This document shows positions 33,061-42,500 of a DNA stretch of 64,000 bases, in pieces (the first letter of the stretch is position 1; every line of letters begins with the position of its first letter). The DNA comes from Anaerolineae bacterium (lineage in GTDB: Bacteria > Chloroflexota > Anaerolineae > 4572-78 > J111). Made by a program: the position numbers and the translations under genes. The notes under the pieces were generated by a model that ran no database searches, had not been told where the DNA came from, and was given only the letters and a program-made list of their open reading frames with translations. The DNA lies in contig JAKLJP010000001.1 of assembly GCA_023151115.1 (NCBI GenBank), positions 248,001 to 312,000 on the forward strand, read 5' to 3'.

Positions 33061-36000
33061 TTACACCGGCCACTCCGGCAGCTGACCGGAGTAGGTGATC
33101 ATGAGCAGAATGTCGCCAATCAATCCGGCCTGGAAGTAAGCGTTCGCTTCCGCAGGCAGTGTCAGAGTCCATTGGCCTATGGGCGGCTGTCCGATCAGGC
33201 TTTGCCACGAAACCCCGTTGCCGCGTCGTGTGCTGATGGTGCGGTCGTTGGGTTGGGCTGCGCCGCCGAGGGTGAGCTTCCGACCATCGGGCGCTGTAAA
33301 GGCGAATGACAAATCTGTCTGTAGATTCGCCTCGTCCCAAGGAAAGGCTGCGTCTCTATCCTCGCGGCGGACAAAATGCATCAGCAGATGATGGATGGCG
33401 ATCTCCTGCAAGTTGGGTGGAAAGTCGGTCCGCGCCGTTTCAAACAAAATGGTCAGCGGCGCTTCTGGATCGTCTGGGTTGTGAAGCTGGTACCAGATAT
33501 CGGGGAATTGATCGCGTAAGCTAATGGTGCGTTCAGCGATGATGCTCGGATCCATTTGTTGGATTATCTGTAGTTTAAAGTCAGGGCTGTAGAGGGCTGT
33601 ATATTCAATGGTGAGCAACACGTCGGCGATGGTATTGAAATCGAATGGATTCGCCGCCCTGGGCATTTGAAGCTCCCAGGTTGTGTCAACACCCATCGAC
33701 TCAAATGGAAAGAGCATTTCGCTTTGCAGGTCAAGCTCAAAGACCCCGGTGGCGTTGATCGGCGATGTAAGCGCGACCAGTTCAGGCTCACGCCGGATCA
33801 CTACCTCCTCGAAGGGGGGGCCACCGGTGGCAACGCGAGAGATGCCGCTGGCGACCAGCGTGGCCCGTATGCCCTGGTTCGGGGGGACGAGGGCAACCAC
33901 TGTAGTTCGTACACGTTTGATCAGGCGCAGGTAATGCCCCGGAAATGCCCGGTCAAACAGGGTTATGGGTGTGGCAAAGGGCAGTACCCCCGTCTGGCGA
34001 AAACGCTGGAACTCGAACGGGGCCAGTTGTGCCAGTGAGAAGGTTTGGGTTAGGTTCAGCTTGCGTTTGTCAACTTCGAAGGCATATTGGTCGAGTTGGT
34101 AGATATCTTGCAGCAGTCGGGCCGAACCGGTCAGACCACGCCGGTCGGTCGGGCTTGCTTGAGATCCAGTTGCCGGGTCACCCTCGGTTGGCGCCTCCCA
34201 GTAATCCACCTGGATAAAGGCCCGTGGGCTCACCTGGCGCTCAAAGGTGAGTTGCATCTCGGCCAGCTTGGCCATAGCCGTGGCCTGCTGCAAGAAGAAG
34301 CGGTACACTCCGCCCAGCACACCGCTCATCCATTCGTATAGCTCCGCGTTGAGGAATTTGTTAGCCAAGAAATCAACCATAGCCTGGGCGTGATCCACCT
34401 GGAGTTGGGCGATGGCGTATTCCTGCCGGACAATTGCGGTGTGGTTGCGGGCGATCAGTTCGCTCTGCGCCCCGATCATAGCGTCCGCTCCGGCCAAATC
34501 CTTCTGCAGCTGCCATTCCTGCGCTCGCCGCTCCCAGCCAGCCTGCATGCTCAAGGCCTGGGAGTGGATGCTCCACGAAGAGGCAACCGATTGCATGGCC
34601 TGTCCAATGCCAGGCAGGCCCTGGACCAAGGCTCCGGCAAGAGCTCCACCGAACCCGCCCACGGTCGAACCTGCCGGGCCTCCATAGTTGTAGCCGGCAA
34701 TAGCCCCGGCCACTCCTCCGGCAATAGCCCCGGCGCTTTGTACCACCGCCGAACCAATCGTCCAATCCCAGGCCGCTTCGAGGGCATCAAGTGACTCTTG
34801 CTCTTTCTGAGATACGGGCATATTCAGCAGGTGTTGGTAGTGGCGTCCCTGGATTTCAGCGCGCAGCCGTTGGTTGGTGGCCAATCCCTCGCTGTTCTTC
34901 GCTTCGGTCACCCGTAGATCATGCAGCCCCACCTGGGCTTGGGCTAGCCCCAGGTCTTGGGTGGCTTTGCGTTGGTTGTACTCCTCGGTTGGGATCTCTC
35001 TGAGGGCATTCAAGTAGGCGGACTCGATCTGTTGGGCAATATTAACCAACTGTTTGCTGCGCTCCATCAACACATTGAAGCGATAGGGCGTCGGCCGAGG
35101 CCGCCGTTGGGGTGCAGATGGCACAGCGGCGGGCGGCAAGCCCCCGACCGTGCGCGGCGTTGGCAGGTCAACCTGGCGGATCATGCCGGCAAAGTTGCGA
35201 CCCTGGCGCAGCTTGGCCAGTTGGGTCTCCACGCGCTGCCGCAGTCCATCCAGCACCGGGTTGGGTAGGAGCGCCTGGCCAACTCCGGTCGGCTGGATCA
35301 GATCTAGCTCCGGCAGATGCAATAGAGCGCGGGCGGTCAGGTAAAGAGCGCGTGCGCTGCCGAGGGACTCAGCAGCGTACTGGGCGTCGGCGTACTCCAC
35401 CAAGCATTGCCCCAGCGACATCAGCACAAAGCGGGTGTAGGGGTTGGGGCGCGTCATTGCAATGATATGCGGGTTCGTGGCCTTGCGCAGCCAGTGCGCA
35501 TCACGGGTGATCTGTGGGGCTGCGTTCTGTTCGCGGCGCAAGATGTACGACACCTTACGTATCTGCACCGGCAGGTTATAGGCGTATATTGTCTGGTACC
35601 AGTCCAGTGCGGCTACATAGTGGCCTGACTTTTGCAACTGCAAAGCAAGCTGCAAGGGAACGAAGTAGAAAACTTCAGCGACAATCTGTTCGTAGCCTGC
35701 CGCGGCCCAGAGTTCCTGGTCTAGCTCGCCGCGTCTTTGCAGATCCTGTTTGGAGAGTTGGTCAGTTAGTTTGAAATCTGCAGGTAGGCTAGAAAGAGTA
35801 GCCTTCACTTGGTTCAGGTATTTCTCTGCGGATTGGCGCGCTTGTTTTGGCGTCAGCAGTGGCGTCTTGCGTAACTCCTCTAACCATGTTTTGTAGGCAT
35901 CCGAGGCTGTGGGTGGCTGGCGCAGGCTGGGCAGCAGGTAGTTCTCGGGGTAAAGAAAGACATAGTTAATGGCCCGCCAGCTCTCGTAGCTAGCCAGCCA

Positions 36001-39000
36001 TTGCCATTCCTGGTCAAAGTTCTGTTCTTGCTCGGCCAAGCTGGCGCCTTCGTCAACAATTTGCCATTTGCTGGCCGGATGATTGGGATCAAGGGTCAGG
36101 GTGCGCAGGGCAAAGACTACCTGCTGGAGTGTCTCTACGGCTTGCAAGATACGCGTGGTCTGCTGGCTGCCACTGTCTTTCACATCCAAAAATAGACGAT
36201 CCACCAGTTTATCGCCCGCCTGGCTTACGGCGTCAAGCCCGGCCATGGCCACAAGAAGAGCGTCGCGCAAAACCGGCATGGCGGCTTGCTCCGCAGCATG
36301 CCCGGCAGCCTTCAGCCCTGCTTCGAGCGTGCTTTGTTGGGCGATGCGCGCCCACAGCAGATCCTGCCACACCCGGCGTTCCTGCGCGGTAGCTCGCCAG
36401 GCAGGTAGAGGCGTAGAAGCCGCAGCCAGTTGAAAGTGTTCGGGCGACAGGGTCAGGGCCTGCTCCTGAGCGAGCCAGCTTTGCGCTTCCTGAAGTTTGC
36501 GCACCTGGGTTAGGATGGAGTACAGGCCGGCCCATTCCTGGCTGCTAACGGCGCCTGCCTGGGCCAGCGCACGAAGGCGAACCAGCTGGAGAAAGGCCTC
36601 GAGGCTGAGTTTTAGGGCTGCAAGCGCGGGTCGGATTTCCCGGCCGGTATGATAGTCGGCTTCGAGCGCGGCCAAATTGACGCCTGCGCCCAACGTGTCC
36701 GCAATTACACGGTCAAAACCGGCCACGGGGCTAGCCTCGCCTTCCCGCTTGGCCCTCAGATCGGCATAGACCCCCTCGACCCAGCTTTGGCGCGCCTGCC
36801 ACAGATCGAAGGCAAGGTTTCCAGCGACCGGATTCCGCAAGTCTGACTCACCGATTAGATCGGGATCTATGATTGGGCGACGCGTCACCCCGCTCGCCGG
36901 GCCAGGGTGATCTTGCGCTTGCCACTGCTCCTTCAAATGAATGAGTTGCCAACCAAGCAAAGCGGGTTGGGCGGCAGGCGGAGCGGCCAGGTTGCGGCGT
37001 GTGTCTGGTAAACCGAATACCTGCTCTAACCAGGACTCGGTGAGGGGCGCGGGCGCCAGGAGTTGATCCAATGCATCGGGCCGGCTGGCACCCAGGCTGA
37101 TCCCTAGCCGAGCGGCCAGGGCTTTCCGCTCGGCGGCCGGCGCACCTGGGGCCAGCCTAATCTCCTCATAGGAGGTACCCAGGCTACGCAGCAGGCTGGT
37201 ATACGCCACGAGGAGGTAGTCGTCCTGGCTGGGCTCCGGCCGGGCTTGTGGCGCGGATTCTATCAAGGTCTGAATAGTTGCTTCGTTCAAGGCCATCTGG
37301 TAGATGCGCACGTCGGTCAGGGCGCCGTCTATGCCCAAATACCAGGGATCGGCTCCCAGATACAACGGGCCGTCGTTGCTCATACTAGCACCCTGTAGCG
37401 TGACGCTTGAGTCGAGGGCGCCATCGAGATACAGATTTAGCTGGCGACCACTTTTGACATAGGCCAGGTGAACCCAGGTGTTGAGAGCGATTTGAGCCTG
37501 GCTGTCCCCCCCTTCATTCCATTCGACATCGGTGCTGATGCGGTAGTGCAAGCGGTTGTCGTGTGGGAACATCCACAGGGCGAAAGTGCGTTGCTCGTTT
37601 CTATTACCTTTGTGCATGATGGCGCGCCAGTCGCCGGTGGCTCCCTGGCGCAGATAGAGCCAGAAGGTCACTGCGAAGTCGGCGTCGGCCTTGCCCACTT
37701 CGAGGGAAAGGTTGTTGGGAACCTCTACACGCGCTTGAGCGCCGTTGAAGCTGACTGCCTGCCGGCCTCCAACCCCAAGAAATGAGGCCCCGTTAACAAG
37801 GGTACCTTTATGGCCAAGGTTTGAGGCATCGCCGAGAACCCCGCCGCCCGACTCAGCGCACCGCCAGTGCGCAGCCAGATAGACCGGATTCGTAGTCAGG
37901 TACTTGCGCAGTACCTCTAACGGAACGCGCAGCCGGTTTACCGGTAGGTTGCCGACTTCGGAGAGTGGTTCCTTGAGCTTGCCAAACGGCTGGAAATAAA
38001 GCGCCTCCAGGTCGTCGGTGGCTACCGCCGCACCAGCCGCATCGCGGACATGATCGCGCACAAAGGCCAGCAAACTGTCCAGGTAGGCTCGCGGGCTGAG
38101 CAATTCGGCTGTGTCCTTTGGTTTGTAGCTGCTAATTACTTCGAAAGTGCGCGCCGCCGTTGTGCGGTTGCCGGCCGTGTCCGAAAAGCGCACCAACACC
38201 TCGTAAAAGCCAAAGTCTGGAACCGGTACAGTCGCCTGCCAATTTGCCCAGTTATCGCCGGTCTGGGCTTGGCTGAAGTTCAGGCCATCCGCCGACCATT
38301 CGACCAGGGCAACGCCGCTTTGGAGGTCACGAGCCGTGCCCGTGAGCCGGACCGGTATCCCGACCCCCGCTGACAGGAGTTTCTCGCCTTCGGCCGGCGT
38401 AACAATCTGATAAGCGGGCGGCGTTTGATCCACTGCCACAAAAGAGTTGCTGACAACCGTTGAGTTGCCGGCCAGATCGGTCGCGCGCACGTTGAGCAGG
38501 CGAGACCCCAGCGGTGTGCTGGAGACGCGCACCGACCCGCGCCACAGCGCTGGGTCAGCGGGGTCGCGGTTAAGCGGCGTGGCCCCAGCGCTGTTATCAA
38601 CTGTGCACTCTACTTGCGCTACTCCCAGGTGGTCAACCGCGCGGACCGTAACGGGCACATCCGATCCGCCTTCCTGGATAAATATAAGCTCACCGGCTCC
38701 GGGGTTGAGCACGGCCACATCGTGGGGAGGGATGGCATCGGAGAGGGTGATATGAGCCTCAACGGGTGTGGCCCGTAGGGGTTGGTTCCCAACGGCACTC
38801 GCAGTCGCCCGGCCTTCTGCCCGGATGGTAAAGGCCCCCGGTGCGGCCGGGCGCAGGCTGGCTGTCCAGGTAACAGCGCCGCCGGTTGCGACGGCCACGG
38901 TTGCCGGTGTACGGTTCACTGTGACACTTAAGGTGTTTAGTTTCACCCGGTTGCCGTCGGCAATGCCGGTTACGACCAGCGGCTGGCCGCTGGCCGGGCC

Positions 39001-39075
39001 GGCGACGACATCACCATCTGCGGGTGCGTCAATCATGAGGTACAGTTCGGGTGGGTCTAACGGTTCATTGCGCAT
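33061..39075 (-). CDS. Tc toxin subunit A-like protein
   Basis: A 2004-aa protein with the C-terminal half of insecticidal Tc toxin component A. The N-terminal 320 residues hold three to four Ig-like strands repeats (with V-D-Q-T-P-P-x-Y), then a LamG/concanavalin-like domain (about 390-615, K-G-N-R-N-E-Q-R-T-F-A-L-W). Middle and C-terminal parts give the long alpha-helical stalk, a Gly/Ala-rich hydrophobic hairpin (about 1480-1545) that in Tc toxins forms the membrane-crossing tip, and the TcB-binding domain (about 1700-1900, P-G-H-Y-L-R-L-I-K-R-V; F-D-F-N-T-I-A-D-V-L-L-T-I-E-Y). Real TcA proteins form pentamers on target cells and inject the TcC effector. The start is ATG 39075 after AAAGGAT. 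The partner gene is upstream. Confidence 0.88.
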   Translation of the reverse strand: MRNEPLDPPELYLMIDAPADGDVVAGPASGQPLVVTGIADGNRVKLNTLSVTVNRTPATVAVATGGAVTWTASLRPAAPGAFTIRAEGRATASAVGNQPLRATPVEAHITLSDAIPPHDVAVLNPGAGELIFIQEGGSDVPVTVRAVDHLGVAQVECTVDNSAGATPLNRDPADPALWRGSVRVSSTPLGSRLLNVRATDLAGNSTVVSNSFVAVDQTPPAYQIVTPAEGEKLLSAGVGIPVRLTGTARDLQSGVALVEWSADGLNFSQAQTGDNWANWQATVPVPDFGFYEVLVRFSDTAGNRTTAARTFEVISSYKPKDTAELLSPRAYLDSLLAFVRDHVRDAAGAAVATDDLEALYFQPFGKLKEPLSEVGNLPVNRLRVPLEVLRKYLTTNPVYLAAHWRCAESGGGVLGDASNLGHKGTLVNGASFLGVGGRQAVSFNGAQARVEVPNNLSLEVGKADADFAVTFWLYLRQGATGDWRAIMHKGNRNEQRTFALWMFPHDNRLHYRISTDVEWNEGGDSQAQIALNTWVHLAYVKSGRQLNLYLDGALDSSVTLQGASMSNDGPLYLGADPWYLGIDGALTDVRIYQMALNEATIQTLIESAPQARPEPSQDDYLLVAYTSLLRSLGTSYEEIRLAPGAPAAERKALAARLGISLGASRPDALDQLLAPAPLTESWLEQVFGLPDTRRNLAAPPAAQPALLGWQLIHLKEQWQAQDHPGPASGVTRRPIIDPDLIGESDLRNPVAGNLAFDLWQARQSWVEGVYADLRAKREGEASPVAGFDRVIADTLGAGVNLAALEADYHTGREIRPALAALKLSLEAFLQLVRLRALAQAGAVSSQEWAGLYSILTQVRKLQEAQSWLAQEQALTLSPEHFQLAAASTPLPAWRATAQERRVWQDLLWARIAQQSTLEAGLKAAGHAAEQAAMPVLRDALLVAMAGLDAVSQAGDKLVDRLFLDVKDSGSQQTTRILQAVETLQQVVFALRTLTLDPNHPASKWQIVDEGASLAEQEQNFDQEWQWLASYESWRAINYVFLYPENYLLPSLRQPPTASDAYKTWLEELRKTPLLTPKQARQSAEKYLNQVKATLSSLPADFKLTDQLSKQDLQRRGELDQELWAAAGYEQIVAEVFYFVPLQLALQLQKSGHYVAALDWYQTIYAYNLPVQIRKVSYILRREQNAAPQITRDAHWLRKATNPHIIAMTRPNPYTRFVLMSLGQCLVEYADAQYAAESLGSARALYLTARALLHLPELDLIQPTGVGQALLPNPVLDGLRQRVETQLAKLRQGRNFAGMIRQVDLPTPRTVGGLPPAAVPSAPQRRPRPTPYRFNVLMERSKQLVNIAQQIESAYLNALREIPTEEYNQRKATQDLGLAQAQVGLHDLRVTEAKNSEGLATNQRLRAEIQGRHYQHLLNMPVSQKEQESLDALEAAWDWTIGSAVVQSAGAIAGGVAGAIAGYNYGGPAGSTVGGFGGALAGALVQGLPGIGQAMQSVASSWSIHSQALSMQAGWERRAQEWQLQKDLAGADAMIGAQSELIARNHTAIVRQEYAIAQLQVDHAQAMVDFLANKFLNAELYEWMSGVLGGVYRFFLQQATAMAKLAEMQLTFERQVSPRAFIQVDYWEAPTEGDPATGSQASPTDRRGLTGSARLLQDIYQLDQYAFEVDKRKLNLTQTFSLAQLAPFEFQRFRQTGVLPFATPITLFDRAFPGHYLRLIKRVRTTVVALVPPNQGIRATLVASGISRVATGGPPFEEVVIRREPELVALTSPINATGVFELDLQSEMLFPFESMGVDTTWELQMPRAANPFDFNTIADVLLTIEYTALYSPDFKLQIIQQMDPSIIAERTISLRDQFPDIWYQLHNPDDPEAPLTILFETARTDFPPNLQEIAIHHLLMHFVRREDRDAAFPWDEANLQTDLSFAFTAPDGRKLTLGGAAQPNDRTISTRRGNGVSWQSLIGQPPIGQWTLTLPAEANAYFQAGLIGDILLMITYSGQLPEWPV

Positions 39076-39096
39076 TTTCGGATATCCTTTTCTTTA

Positions 39097-39387
39097 TTAT
39101 TGCCGATAAAACGTGATCTCGCCTGGGGCATCCCCCGAATTGCTGTAGACCTTCAGCCAGGCGCCTTTTAACGTCGGGATGCCAGCGGTGGTGTTGTAGG
39201 CCAGGGTGAATGTTTTAATGTCGCCAGCGCTGCCCCGCGGAAATGTGGGGCATGTGGTCGCGCCGCCAACGACGCCGAAAAACGCGAATATCCCCAAGCA
39301 ACAGGGGATAACTGTGGCCAATATTACAATCAATTCCAGAAAACCCCGCCGTCGTTTAGCTTTTGTTGTCGCTTTATTCTCGCTCAT
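39097..39387 (-). CDS. Small single-helix membrane protein in the Tc locus
   Basis: A 96-aa protein with a Lys/Arg-rich N-terminus, one membrane helix (about 18-42, with C-C-L-G-I-F-A-F-F-G-V-V-G-G) and a beta-rich exported tail that starts with T-T-C-P-T. I do not recognise it. It is only 21 nt upstream of the TcA-like gene, so it may act in export, holding or release of the toxin; no lysis signature is visible. The start lacks a strong ribosome binding site. Confidence 0.55.
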   Translation of the reverse strand: MSENKATTKAKRRRGFLELIVILATVIPCCLGIFAFFGVVGGATTCPTFPRGSAGDIKTFTLAYNTTAGIPTLKGAWLKVYSNSGDAPGEITFYRQ

Positions 39388-39416
39388 GTTGACGTCACTA
39401 AACAGATTTGCTGTCG

Positions 39417-39494
39417 CTATGCCCAGGCTTCTACCCGCAGCCCGGCAGCCATGCCGCCGTTGCGATCAAGGATACGTCCGGTAATAGTTGCCAT
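39417..39494 (-). pseudogene. N-terminal gene fragment (25 codons) in the Tc locus
   Basis: Starts ATG and reads A-T-I-T-G-R-I-L-D-R-N-G ... G-L-R-V-E-A-W-A and stops. This is the beginning expected of a carboxypeptidase-regulatory-like (transthyretin-fold) domain, common at the N-terminus of Tc-associated proteins. It lies between the TcB-TcC-like gene and the small membrane protein, probably a relic of a deletion. Confidence 0.4.
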
Positions 39495-39500
39495 GGTCAG

Positions 39501-42500
39501 TCAAGGTTGCGGAAGCGAGAAGGTCTTCACATTCTCTTTGCCCAATACTCTCTCTGCCTGCCTCAACACGCCTTTTGAGGTACCCTTTTGGAAGAACGCC
39601 ATAGGGCGTGCGTTGTAGTAATCGCTGTACCGCCTGAGTTGTACAAAACTCTCGATTGCCTGAGACAGATTCCCCGCCTTTCCTGGCCCGCCCACCAGTA
39701 TGAATTCTCCATACCGGCCGACAACGTCAAGCTTAAGCGATTTCCCAACAATCGATGGGACTTTGAGGACGTAGTCTTGCCCCTTCTGGTTCTTCGTTAC
39801 AACTCCCCCAACCATGCGCGCGACATACTGCTCTCGTGCCAGTCCAACTTCACCGCGTGTTACAGCCGTATGGGTCTGACTCTGACTCGGCACTACTCCC
39901 ATTCCAGATTCGAGTGGGTATCGCCCCCCATAGGAACCATACATCAGAAATCCGGAAAGCATCATGAAGTTGGCCTGCATGGTCTCGTGATACTCGACTG
40001 CCGCCATGCTCAACGGCCTTTCTACCTCAATGCCTAAAGGGCCGGGTAACTCAGGATAATAAGTAACCTTTGCGCGTCCAGCAATTTGCTCACCCAATAG
40101 ATCAGCAAGTACCGTGTGTTGTTCTCTTGGACCCATTTCCATGAATTCGCTGGCTTTCAGTGTGTTCCATTTTGATGCATTTGGATTCAATTCGAGTGTT
40201 TGATCCAACAGTCGAAAGTCAAAATTGTCAACATTCAGGAAGGTAACAGGCTGTTTATCAGGTAAGACAAATGGGATGTCGTAAATCCCATCTGAACCGT
40301 GACAGGCTGAACAAACTTTGTGATGGGAATTAGCCGCGCTGACGGTGGGATAGGAGCGAACTTGTTCCTCTTTGTTCTCAGTTTGCAGACCTTCCAGATC
40401 AAATCCATTTATAGGATCAGAATTTACATATATATATAGGTTTAATCCATCTATCATTCCTGCCGGATCACAACTTGTCCACCTCCCCAGCCACGACGCG
40501 TAGTACCTTGCCCCGTGGTAGTACAACCCGCTCTCGTCATCCCGCTCCTTGCCGGTGAAACGGTAGCGCTTCTTGCCAAAGCTGCCGAAGCTGGTCTCAC
40601 CGTAGGGATAGTATTGCTCGCGGTTAATGAAGGCATTGGCTTGCGCATTCGTGCCGCCAACCACCACACTGCTGCTGCCCAGGTGGTCACCGAGGTGGTA
40701 CTGTACATCTGGTCCCCTGTCATTAGGATGCACAGCGCCAACCCGTTTCAGGGCCACCCGGCTCTGGTCGTCCATAACATGCAGGTGGTTGTTCTCTCCA
40801 CTTTGCCCGGCCTTTTGCCAGAGGTGATGCTCGAAAATGCCGTCAATGGTGGTCGTGCTCTCGCCAGCGCCTGTGCCGTTGGTGCGTACCCACTTTTTTA
40901 CCCGCATGCCGCCGGCGTCGTACAGGTAGCGCGCTTCCACTGACCGCCCTCGGCCATTTTGATCGGTAAAGACAATCATCTGGTCGGCATGATTCCAGGT
41001 GAAATGACGTGTGAGACCCTCGCTGATCAGATTGCCATTGTCATCATAGATATAGGCAAAGGTCCGGTTGCCAATTGACACAGTTGCCAATCGGTTGTTG
41101 CCGGGAGCAAGCGTAAACCTGCGCGTGAAATCGCCCCTAGAGCCGGCGCTGTGCTGGAAGCGCTCCATGTTGCCGGCGGGGTCGTAAGTATATGTCTCGG
41201 CATAGAATCGCGTCCGGGTCAAGTCGGTACACTTGGGAATATCTTTCCATGGGGGGTTGGGAGGCTGTAGATCACATTCCCGCCCGGTGGCGTGCATAAG
41301 ACGATAAAGCGGATCGTAGATGAAGTCTCGATCGAGTTGATCGGGTGTCGAAAGCAGACCACACCGGGGCGTGCGGTCGTGGATCGAGATGATGTTGCCC
41401 GCGAGATCGTACTCATACGCCAGGTCTTGTAGCACACTCTTTTCGCGCTGCGCCGCCGACTGCAAAGGCCCCGGTGGATACTGCAATGCACCGGCGCTCT
41501 TGTAGTGCTCGGTGCGCAGACGCGCCAGGCGGAAGGTGTGCGGGTCATACGCGTAGCGTGTCATGACCCTGTTGCCATAGGCGATCAGCACGCGCTGGCC
41601 TTTGGCGTTATAAGCGATGCGTTCCACGTAGGGCACCCCATCAAGTTTCACCTGCTCCAATGCCCCGGCCCGGTTGTAAATAGGCTTCAATACTGCCCGA
41701 TGGTCTTTCACGTCTTTGGGATAGATGATTTCCTTGGGGCGATTGAGCGCATCAAAGCTGGAGCTGGTTTGATAGGCTCGGCCCGTCGGCTCCAGGGCGT
41801 TCGCGCTGCCCTGCGCCTCCCAATTGGCCCGCCAGTTGTTGGCGATAGAAGTATCCCGAATTACCCGCCGTGACTTGTCCACCAGATTGCCTTTGAAGTC
41901 ATAGCGGTTCATCTGCAACAGCCCGGCTTCGTCATAATGGCGATAAAGCCGTCCAAACAGATTCCGGTTGGCTGTTTGCGCCCGTGTCAAGCCAGTGCCG
42001 TTCAAGTCATCGCCATAGATCAAGCGCTGGCGCAGGGTGACTCCTTGCCCAGCCTGATCGCGCGCCCATAGGCGTATCGGACGATTGAGCACATCGTAAC
42101 TGCTTAATTCCAGCGCACTCTTGCTATCGCGACGCTCGACCAGATTACCGGCCGCATCAAAGACGGAGAGGCGAGTGCCCGCGTCAATGCTCAAGATTTT
42201 AAGGGTGCGATTCGCAAGATCGTATTCATGCCGGAAAGCGACCCGCCCCAGCGCGTCAGTAATTGTCAAAACGTTGCCACGGATGTCGTAAGTTGATTTC
42301 GTGTGATACTCTTCGATGGCCGACCACGACCCGTTCGCCAGGCGGCGACGATTACGCTCGACGGTCTCGGTCGTTCGTCCGAGTGCATCAATGAGGATGT
42401 TTGCCGGCGTGTTCCAATGATGCTGGCAAAGCATGGCGCGCGGATCGCCGGCGTGAGTCCGACCGGCATTGTCATTAACATCGTAGGTATACGCCTCCCA

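Noticed and set aside
40280..40330. CXXCH in the toxin tip as proof of a cytochrome
   Set aside because: The protein has no signal peptide and the surrounding sequence is not a cytochrome fold; kept only as a motif.
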